Source of the DNA: Selenomonas sp. F0473
Lineage (GTDB): Bacteria > Bacillota > Negativicutes > Selenomonadales > Selenomonadaceae
Direction: 5' to 3'
DNA length: 64,000 nucleotides
Assembly (NCBI RefSeq): GCF_000315545.1
Contig: NZ_JH992902.1
Coordinates: 965,280-1,029,279 of the forward strand
The number at the start of each line of letters is the position of its first letter. Position 1 is the stretch's first letter. Shown in pieces: positions 7,824-14,806 of the stretch. Position numbers and translations under genes: made by a program. The notes below the pieces were generated by a model. The model had not been told where the DNA came from and did not search any database. It saw only the letters and a program-made list of their open reading frames with translations.

Positions 7824-8993
7824 ATGCCGACGAATTTTGACGAAATCATCGACCGCCGCGGCACCGCGAGCATCAAATACGACTTTGCGGCCGAACGCGG
7901 CTATCCGAACGGCCTTCTTCCCTTTTGGGTCGCCGATATGGACTTCCGCGCGCCCGCGCCGGTTCTCGACGCCCTCGCGCGCCGCACAGCCCACGGTATC
8001 TTCGGTTACACACAGGTGAAGGACGATTACTTCGGCGTTCTTCAGAACTGGTTCCGCACGCGCCATAATTGGGATGTCGCCCGCCGCGAGCTCGTCGTTA
8101 CCCCCGGCGTCGTCTTTGCCATCGCGACGGCCGTCCGCGCCTTCACAGAACCCGGCGATGCCGTGCTCATCCAACAGCCCGTCTACTATCCCTTCGCGAA
8201 TATCATTCGGAATAACGAGCGCATACTCGTCGACAACACGCTAAAGCTGGAAAATGATCACTACGAAATCGACTTTGCCGATTTCGAGCAAAAAATTGTC
8301 GCGCACGGCGTCAAGATCTTCATCCTATGCAGCCCGCACAACCCCGTCGGACGCGTTTGGCAGCGCGCGGAGCTCGAACGGCTCGCCGAAATCTGTCTGC
8401 GCCGTAACGTCCTCGTCGTCGCGGACGAGATTCACGAGGAGTTTATCTGCCCGGGGTTCACACATACGCCGTTTGCCTCCCTCTCGCCGGAGATCGCGGA
8501 TCGTACCGTCACCTGCACCTCGCCGAGCAAGACCTTCAACCTCGCGGGACTGCAAATCTCCAACATTTTTATCAAAAATGACGACCTGCGCCGCCGCTTC
8601 CGCGCGGAACTCGCTAAAACGGGCTATGACGAGCCGAATACGCTCGGGCTCTGCGCCGCGCAGGCGGCATATAAATACGGGGCGCTGTGGCTCGACGATC
8701 TCCTCGCCTACATCGAAACAAACTATGTTCGCACATGGGACTACCTCGCGGAGCATCTCCCACAAGTGAAGATCATCCCCCCCGAAGGGACTTACCTGCT
8801 CTGGCTCGACTTCCGCGCGTACGGACTGAGCGATAAAGCCCTCAACGATAAAATCATCCGGGAGGCAAACCTCTGGCTCGACGACGGCCCGATCTTCGGC
8901 ACGGGCGGCAGCGGTTTCCAACGCATCAACATCGCCTGCCCGTGGGAAACGCTGCGGCAAGGCCTGGAGAATCTCATTAAGGCCTTCGCTTGA
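7824..8993 (+). CDS. PatB/MalY-type cystathionine beta-lyase (C-S lyase), aminotransferase class I/II
   Basis: 389 residues with FWVADMDF near the N-terminus, CSPHNPVGR (about 169-177) and SPSKTFNLAG carrying the PLP lysine K236. This set of blocks marks the MalY/PatB branch. Members split cystathionine, cystine or cysteine conjugates to pyruvate, ammonia and a thiol. AAAGGAG precedes the ATG; it follows the preceding PLP gene by 16 bases, so both are one transcript. Together they point to sulfur amino-acid degradation or transsulfuration, consistent with the divergent ABC importer. Confidence 0.9.
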   Translation: MPTNFDEIIDRRGTASIKYDFAAERGYPNGLLPFWVADMDFRAPAPVLDALARRTAHGIFGYTQVKDDYFGVLQNWFRTRHNWDVARRELVVTPGVVFAIATAVRAFTEPGDAVLIQQPVYYPFANIIRNNERILVDNTLKLENDHYEIDFADFEQKIVAHGVKIFILCSPHNPVGRVWQRAELERLAEICLRRNVLVVADEIHEEFICPGFTHTPFASLSPEIADRTVTCTSPSKTFNLAGLQISNIFIKNDDLRRRFRAELAKTGYDEPNTLGLCAAQAAYKYGALWLDDLLAYIETNYVRTWDYLAEHLPQVKIIPPEGTYLLWLDFRAYGLSDKALNDKIIREANLWLDDGPIFGTGGSGFQRINIACPWETLRQGLENLIKAFA

Positions 8994-9097
8994 ATAAGAA
9001 TTCGCCGCCCCCACGTTATTTTGCAGGCAGCAATCCGGCTCGAACGCATGAAAACGCGTAGTTCATATGTCGATAGATGAGATGTCATAATAAATAT

Positions 9098-9121
9098 CCA
9101 CCCGCATAGCGGGTGGTTTTT
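9098..9121 (+). terminator. IS right-end hairpin that can also terminate the PLP-enzyme transcript
   Basis: A 7-base GC-rich stem with a short loop and a TTTTTC tail on the plus strand, 105 bases after the PatB-like stop. It is the IS end structure, but has the form of an intrinsic terminator for the upstream plus-strand genes. Confidence 0.55.
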
Positions 9122-9196
9122 CATTTTCGGGCATAGCCCTAATATTACTAGCGGCGTACAAGTACGCTTTTTATTGGCCTGCCAGCCATGCGTTTG

Positions 9197-9670
9197 TTAC
9201 TTGCTACCCATAAATGGGTCTCTCGGGTCAAATAAACTCAACTGATCAGATTCCCTGTCTCGTTTCAGTTGACCTTCGATGTATTCTGTTATCGCCTTCG
9301 TGTTTTTCCCTACCGTATCCACATAGTAACCTTTACACCAAAACTCCCGGTTCCTATATGCAAATTTCATATTCCCAAACTTCTGGAATATCATTAAGCT
9401 GCTCTTGCCTTTTAGATACCCCATAAACCCCGATACACTCATTTTCGGTGGGATACTTATCAGCATGTGGATATGATCCGGACACACCTCTCCTTCGATT
9501 ATTTCTACACCTTTCCACTGGCATAACGTCTGCAATATCTCTCGTGTTGCCGTCCGCTTCTCTGCATAAAACACTTTCCTCCGATATTTCGGGGCAAATA
9601 CTATGTGGTACTTACAATTCCACCTCGTATGTGCTAAACTATGTCTGTCTGCATTTTGTTGTTTTGACAT
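9197..9670 (-). CDS. tnpA: IS200-family Y1 (HUH) transposase TnpA
   Basis: 157 residues, full length for IS200 TnpA. The HUH metal site is H66-I67-H68 in CPDHIHML and the catalytic tyrosine is Y130 in ITEYIEGQ; KYHIVFAPKYRRKVFY is the family's N-terminal block. It cuts and rejoins single-stranded DNA at the element ends. Frame and catalytic residues are intact, so it may be active. Upstream, inverted words CCCTAGTA (9684-9691) and TACTAGGG (9732-9739) followed by a T7 run on the plus strand resemble the IS200 leader structure. Confidence 0.93.
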   Translation of the reverse strand: MSKQQNADRHSLAHTRWNCKYHIVFAPKYRRKVFYAEKRTATREILQTLCQWKGVEIIEGEVCPDHIHMLISIPPKMSVSGFMGYLKGKSSLMIFQKFGNMKFAYRNREFWCKGYYVDTVGKNTKAITEYIEGQLKRDRESDQLSLFDPRDPFMGSK

Positions 9671-9803
9671 TATGTGACCTCCCTAGTACGGTTGCTCTTG
9701 CTAAGCTGGCAGGCTCGGCTCTAGTCTACCATACTAGGGTCTATTTTTTTCACCGCTTAAGCTCTTTGGAACCACGCGACTATCGCGTGGTTTTCTTTAT
9801 ACA

Positions 9804-9849
9804 AAAAGGAGCGCATATCCGACTTACATTCGGATATGCGCTCCTTTTG
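9804..9849 (-). terminator. polC terminator
   Basis: A 19-base stem, AAAAGGAGCGCATATCCGA, paired with its complement around a 7-base loop and ending in T runs on both strands. It lies 14 bases past the polC stop and directly abuts the IS element. Confidence 0.85.
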
Positions 9850-9862
9850 TTTTTCAAATATA

Positions 9863-12800
9863 TTACGCAAACAATTCGACCTGATTGCTCTCGGTCATGC
9901 CGTCAAGGCAGCCGTGGACGCGGAGGGCGTCGATGCACGGCGCGGGGACGTGGGCGCGCGTGGCGAGGTCCTCGATGGAGATGAAGACGCCGTCTTTGCG
10001 CGCGAGGGCGATTGCCTGCGCCGCCTTCTGTCCCATCCCGGGGATTGCGGTCAGGGGGGGCAGCAGGGATTTCTCATGCAGGATGAAGGTCTCTGCATTG
10101 GAGGTGTAGATGTCGACGGGCTCGCAGGTAAAGCCGCGCAGGTACATCTCCCACGCGAGCTGGAGGACGATGAGGATGTCCTGTTTCTTGTTGTCAAGCT
10201 TGCCGCGGTGCTCGCGCGCCTCGGCGTTCAGGGCGTCAATCGCCTCTTTGATGGCCTCTTTGCCCCTAGCGATGATGTTCGCGTCGAACTCGTCGGCGCG
10301 GATGGAGAAGTAGGCGGCGTAGTACGCGAGCGGGTAATGCACTTTGCAGAACGCGATGCGGTAGCCCATCATGACGTAGGCGGTCGCATGCGCGCGTGGA
10401 AAAAGGTATTTTATCTTTTGGCAGGAATCGACGTACCATTCGGGGATGCCGCCCCCGCGCAGCGTCTCGACGACGTCGGGCGCGATGCCCTTGCCCTTGC
10501 GGACGTTCTCCATCGTCTTAAACGAGAGCAGCGGGTCAATGCCGTTCTGCATGAGATAGTTCATGATGTCGTCGCGCGCGGAGATGGCGTCCTTCAGCGT
10601 GCTCGTGCCCGCCTTGATGAGGTCCTGCGCGTTGCCGAGCCAGACGTTCGTGCCGTGGGAGAATCCGGAGATGCGCACGAGGTCGGCGAAACAATCCGGA
10701 TTCGAATCGTCAATCATCTTTTGCGTAAACGACGTGCGGAACTCGGGGATGCCGTACGTGCCCATATTCGCACCGAGCTCCTCGGGCGTGATGCCGAGCG
10801 CCTCGGTCGATGTGAAGATGGACATGGTGGCGGGGTCGTCGAACGGGATGGTCTCCGGGTCGCGGTGTGTGAGTTCTTCGAGCATCTTGATGACGGTCGG
10901 GTCATCGTGCCCAAGAATGTCAAGCTTGACGAGGCGCTCGCTGATGGAGTGGTAATCAAAATGTGTCGTGAGCGTGTCGGATTCCATGTTGTTCGCGGGG
11001 CGCTGAATCGGCGTGAAATAATGCACGTCCATATCGCGCGGCACGACCATGATGCCGCCCGCATGCTGCCCCGTGGTCGCCTTGACACCCATGCAGCCGC
11101 GCATCATGTGCTCGATATAGGGGCGCCCCTTCTGCTCGCCCATGTCCTCGAAGTAATGCATGGCGTAGCCGTAGGCGTTCTTGTCCTGCAGGCCTGAGAT
11201 GGTACCCGCGCGGAAGACGTTCATCTTGCCGAAAAGCACCTCGGTGTACTTATGCGCGACGGGCTGATAATCGCCCGAAAAATTGAGGTCGATATCGGGA
11301 ACCTTGTCGCCGTCAAAGCCGAGAAAGACCGCGAACGGGATGTTGTGTCCGTCCTTCGTGAGCGGCGTGCCGCAGACGGGGCAGTCCATCGAGGGCAGGT
11401 CAAAGCCGCTGCCGACGGAGCCGTCCGTGATAAATTTATTATATTGACAGTGTTTGCAGCGGTAATGCGGCGGCAGCGGGTTGACCTCCGTGACGCCGAT
11501 CATGGTCGCGACGAAGGACGAGCCGACGGAGCCGCGCGAGCCGACGAGATAGCCGTCGTCGTTGGATTTCTTGACGAGGCGCTGCGCGATGATATAGAGC
11601 GCGGAGAATCCGTGCCGGAGAATGGGTTTGAGTTCAAGTTCGAGGCGGTCGGCGACAATCTGCGGGAGATTTTCTCCGTAGAGCCGCCGCGCCTTCGCGT
11701 ACGACATCTCCTGGATCTCGCGGTCCGCCCCCGGCACCGTCGGCGCGTAGAGCTCGTCCGGGATGGGCAGGAACTCTTCGACTTCGTCGGCGATGCGGCG
11801 CGGGTTCGTGACGACGCACTCGTAGGCGCGCTCCGCGCCGAGATAGTCGAACTCGGCGAGCATCTCGTCCGTCGTCCGCAGATAGAGCGGCGGCTGGCGG
11901 TCGGCGTCGCGGTAGCCGTTCGCCTTTTGCAGCATGGCGCGGTAGACGGCGTCCTCGGGATTGAGGAAATGGACGTCGCAGGTTGCGATCAGGGGCTTGC
12001 CGAGTCTCTCGGCGAGTTCCGAGACCTTGCGGTTGATATTGCGGAGGTCCTCGTCGTCGCGGATCGGGAAGCGGTCGTCGATCTTGAGGAAGTCGTTGTT
12101 GTGGATCGGCTGGATCTCGAGGAAATCGTAGAACGCGGCGATGCGCTCGAGGTCCTCGTCGCTCTCCCCGCGCACAATCGCGCGGATCAGCTCGCCCGCT
12201 TCGCACGCAGACCCCACGATGATGCCCTCGCGGTACGCGGCGAGGATGGCGCGCGGGACGCAGGGGCGCCCGCGTTTTTTCGTGCCGCGGAAAAAGCGGA
12301 TGTGCGAGATGGAGACGAGCTTGTAGAGGTTGTAGAGCCCCGTTTTATTCTTCGCGAGAAAGATGATGTGGTTCGACCGCTGCTGCGCGGGGTCGTCGAC
12401 GAGGTAGCCCTCCATGCCGTAGATGACCTTGATGTCGACGCCCTTTTTCTTGAGCTTGCGCGCGGTGTTCATCGCCTCCGGAAACGCCTGCACCACCCCG
12501 TGATCCGTGATGGCGACCGCCGGCCAGCCCCAGCGCGCCGCCGTCTCAACGAGCGCCTCCGGCGGCACGACGGCGTCGAGCGCGCTCATCTTCGTATGCG
12601 CGTGCAGTTCGACGCGCTTGACCGCGGCGTTATCCTCGCGCTGCGGTACGTTCCGCTTCTCGATGCTGTCGATGAAGAGCACATAGTCGCCGGCAAATTT
12701 ATCATATTCGATCTTGCCTTGCATACGAACGGCGCAGCCCTTTCCGATGGCCTTCAGGATGCGCTCGACCTCGGCGTCGATCTCTTCCTGCGCGGCTTTC

Positions 12801-13642
12801 CCGCGAATGCCGAAAAATTTCTTGCAGGCGATGCCGTTCGTCTTGTCGGCAAATTTGAGCAGGAGAATATATGCGCCGGACTTGAGTTTGTTCGCCTGCG
12901 GCGCAAAGATCTCGCCCTCGAGGACGATATTCTTGACCTCGTCCTCGACGACGCCGAGTTCGCGCGCCTCGCCCTGCACCCGACGGCCGATGATGACATT
13001 CTCGGGGCGCGTCGCTCCCTTCTTCGCGCCCCTTGCCGCGCGCGATGCGGACGGCCGCGCGGCGGATACGTTTTTTTTCGCGGCGACGGCTGCGGGAGGC
13101 GGCGTCCACGCGGGCGCCGGGAACTCCTCCCCCGGCGCACATTCCGTGCACACGATGCGGCAGGCGCAGCCGACGTTCCTGCGGATTGCCTCCTCGAGGC
13201 GATCCGTCACGACACGCTCCCCCAGCAGGGTCGTGCCAAAACGCCCCGGCGCCTCAAGACGAATGACGTTGCCGTCCACGGCATAACGGCACTGGCGCAG
13301 GGTATGAAAGAGGACGGAATCGCCCGCCGCCGCTTGGTTCACTGCACGTTCCCAGATCGGAGCGACGGCACTCTCGAGCGCAACGATGTTCTGCTGGATA
13401 AAGGCGGCCGCAAGCCCGTAGTTCTCCGCAATCCGCGCGGAAATGCGCGCAAGAAATTCCTCTCGGAGGACCGAAGGCGTGCCGACGACAAGCTCCCACT
13501 CGTTTGTCTCTGCAGACACCTCGACGTGACGCAGCGCGCAGGCGCGCAAAAGAGCCCGCTCCTCATCGGAGAGGGATAGGCCGCGGATAAGGCGGAGGAG
13601 CATATCCTCCGCACCGGGGAGAATCCGATAGGTCTTGCTCAT
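9863..13642 (-). CDS. polC: DNA polymerase III alpha subunit, PolC type, without the inserted exonuclease domain
   Basis: 1259 residues. Order: N-terminal domain, a linker at about 170-215 rich in Ala and basic residues, an OB domain (215-335), the PHP domain starting VELHAHTKMSALDAV (347), then the polymerase core. The core has a Cys-type zinc site (CKHCQYNKF and DCPVCGTP) and catalytic PDIDLNFSG. In ordinary PolC a 3'-5' exonuclease of about 180 residues splits the PHP domain after IYGxE...LVDD. Here IYGMEGYLVDD (407-417) runs within eight residues into NHIIFLAKNKTGLYNLYKLV, the second PHP half, so that domain is absent. Its ATG overlaps the upstream stop (ATGA). Confidence 0.95.
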   Translation of the reverse strand: MSKTYRILPGAEDMLLRLIRGLSLSDEERALLRACALRHVEVSAETNEWELVVGTPSVLREEFLARISARIAENYGLAAAFIQQNIVALESAVAPIWERAVNQAAAGDSVLFHTLRQCRYAVDGNVIRLEAPGRFGTTLLGERVVTDRLEEAIRRNVGCACRIVCTECAPGEEFPAPAWTPPPAAVAAKKNVSAARPSASRAARGAKKGATRPENVIIGRRVQGEARELGVVEDEVKNIVLEGEIFAPQANKLKSGAYILLLKFADKTNGIACKKFFGIRGKAAQEEIDAEVERILKAIGKGCAVRMQGKIEYDKFAGDYVLFIDSIEKRNVPQREDNAAVKRVELHAHTKMSALDAVVPPEALVETAARWGWPAVAITDHGVVQAFPEAMNTARKLKKKGVDIKVIYGMEGYLVDDPAQQRSNHIIFLAKNKTGLYNLYKLVSISHIRFFRGTKKRGRPCVPRAILAAYREGIIVGSACEAGELIRAIVRGESDEDLERIAAFYDFLEIQPIHNNDFLKIDDRFPIRDDEDLRNINRKVSELAERLGKPLIATCDVHFLNPEDAVYRAMLQKANGYRDADRQPPLYLRTTDEMLAEFDYLGAERAYECVVTNPRRIADEVEEFLPIPDELYAPTVPGADREIQEMSYAKARRLYGENLPQIVADRLELELKPILRHGFSALYIIAQRLVKKSNDDGYLVGSRGSVGSSFVATMIGVTEVNPLPPHYRCKHCQYNKFITDGSVGSGFDLPSMDCPVCGTPLTKDGHNIPFAVFLGFDGDKVPDIDLNFSGDYQPVAHKYTEVLFGKMNVFRAGTISGLQDKNAYGYAMHYFEDMGEQKGRPYIEHMMRGCMGVKATTGQHAGGIMVVPRDMDVHYFTPIQRPANNMESDTLTTHFDYHSISERLVKLDILGHDDPTVIKMLEELTHRDPETIPFDDPATMSIFTSTEALGITPEELGANMGTYGIPEFRTSFTQKMIDDSNPDCFADLVRISGFSHGTNVWLGNAQDLIKAGTSTLKDAISARDDIMNYLMQNGIDPLLSFKTMENVRKGKGIAPDVVETLRGGGIPEWYVDSCQKIKYLFPRAHATAYVMMGYRIAFCKVHYPLAYYAAYFSIRADEFDANIIARGKEAIKEAIDALNAEAREHRGKLDNKKQDILIVLQLAWEMYLRGFTCEPVDIYTSNAETFILHEKSLLPPLTAIPGMGQKAAQAIALARKDGVFISIEDLATRAHVPAPCIDALRVHGCLDGMTESNQVELFA

Positions 13643-14199
13643 TCTTCGTACAGCCTCTTATACTGCGCCCTGTCCTCGAGGACCGCCCGCACATAGAGCC
13701 GCGTCTCGGGATAGGGAATCGCGTCGATTTCGTCAAACGTATCCGTCCAGCGGTAACGCTCCATCCAGTCCCGCACATTGCCGCGCCCCGCGTTGTAGGC
13801 CGCAAGCGCGAGAATCTCGTTGCCGCGGAACTCCTTCTCGAGCTCCGCGAGATACCATACCCCGTAGCGGATGTTCATCGCCGGGTCGTAGAGGTAATCC
13901 TCGGTAAACTGCTCGCCGAGCCGCCCGGCAATCCACGCGGCGGTCTGCGGCATGAGCTGCATCAAGCCGACCGCGCCGCCGTCCGAGGCGGCATCGCTGC
14001 GGAATTTGCTCTCGTTCTTGATCACCGCGGCAACGAGAAAGGGATCCGTATGCTGCTGGGCGGCGCTCGTTTCAATGTAGCTGCGGTAGTCGTAGGGATA
14101 GATGTAACTGCGCTCGAACCATGCCCAGCCTCCGACGACGGCAAAGGCGACGGCGGCGACAACCGCGAGCCGCAGCAGCAGCCACAGGCGCCGCCACAT
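13639..14199 (-). CDS. SLT-type lytic transglycosylase, membrane-anchored
   Basis: 186 residues. An N-terminal hydrophobic segment (LWLLLRLAVVAAVAFAVVGG) exports or anchors the protein. The domain has the catalytic glutamate in AAVIKNESKF, then GAVGLMQLMPQTA and ALAAYNAGRGNV, the classic soluble-lytic-transglycosylase motifs. It cleaves peptidoglycan to anhydromuropeptides. The ATG at 14199, one base after the coaE stop, is taken as start; a TTG 45 bases upstream is possible but would lie inside coaE. Coexpression with coaE and polC is set by the 4-base overlap downstream. Confidence 0.88.
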   Translation of the reverse strand: MWRRLWLLLRLAVVAAVAFAVVGGWAWFERSYIYPYDYRSYIETSAAQQHTDPFLVAAVIKNESKFRSDAASDGGAVGLMQLMPQTAAWIAGRLGEQFTEDYLYDPAMNIRYGVWYLAELEKEFRGNEILALAAYNAGRGNVRDWMERYRWTDTFDEIDAIPYPETRLYVRAVLEDRAQYKRLYEE

Positions 14200-14200
14200 T

Positions 14201-14806
14201 CTACGCAGGCGGCGCAACACGCTGGCCCCACAGTTCCGCAACAAAACGCATCATATCCTCCCGTGCCCCGCCGTTGTCGATGACGATATCCGCACGCGCA
14301 CACTTTTCCGCGAGCGGCATCTGCGCGGCGATCCGCGCGCGTGCTTCCGCCTCGCTCATCTCCGGATTCCGCGCCATGAGCCGCATGAGCTGCACATCGG
14401 GAGGAACGGCGACGACCCAAGACTCGTCGACGAGCCGGTGCCACCCCGCCTCAAAGAGGAGCGGCGCATCGAGAACGACCGCCGCATGTCCCTCCTCCCT
14501 GAGATCCGCAATCCGATCCATCGCGGTGCGGCGGATCAGCGGATGCACGCGCGCGTTGACCTCGTCCCGCAGCGCGGGATCGGAAAAGACGCGCCGCGCG
14601 ATTCCCGCGCGGTCAAGTGTACCGTCCGCGGCGAGAATCCCCTTTCCAAACTCCCGCACATAGAAATCGTAGACGCCGCCGCCGGGACGGGAGAGCTCGT
14701 GCGCGATGGCATCCGCGTCCACAATTGCCGCGCCCTCTTTGCGCAGAACCTCGCTCACGGTAGATTTGCCGCAGGCAATACCGCCCGTCAGCCCAATCAC
14801 CTTCAT
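14201..14806 (-). CDS. coaE: dephospho-CoA kinase
   Basis: 201 residues, normal length. P-loop GLTGGIACGKSTVSEVL at the N-terminus, DADAIAHELSRPGG (the substrate/lid region) and VVLDAPLLFEAGW are family signatures. It phosphorylates dephospho-CoA, the last step of CoA synthesis. The ATG shares one base with the polA stop (TGATG), so translation is probably coupled to polA. The polA-coaE neighbourhood is common in Firmicutes. Confidence 0.95.
   Translation of the reverse strand: MKVIGLTGGIACGKSTVSEVLRKEGAAIVDADAIAHELSRPGGGVYDFYVREFGKGILAADGTLDRAGIARRVFSDPALRDEVNARVHPLIRRTAMDRIADLREEGHAAVVLDAPLLFEAGWHRLVDESWVVAVPPDVQLMRLMARNPEMSEAEARARIAAQMPLAEKCARADIVIDNGGAREDMMRFVAELWGQRVAPPA

Larger units (their letters stand above)
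9095..9799 (-). mobile_element. IS200/IS605-type insertion sequence (IS200 layout, tnpA only)
   Basis: About 700 bp, the usual IS200 size, with one tnpA gene and subterminal hairpins at both ends: CCACCCGCATAGCGGGTGG (9098-9116) and CCACGCGACTATCGCGTGG (9772-9790). Both hairpins are followed on the plus strand by TTTTC, so they share orientation, as expected for single-strand transposition by Y1 transposases. More small hairpins lie at 9129-9139 and 9153-9166. Exact ends cannot be fixed without an empty site. It sits between patB-like and polC, directly beside the polC terminator. Confidence 0.85.

Noticed and set aside
11252-13579. 775-codon plus-strand open frame opposite polC
   Set aside because: Antisense to a clear gene; long shadow frames are expected in GC-rich DNA and the translation is Arg/Asp/Val-rich without any domain or ribosome site.
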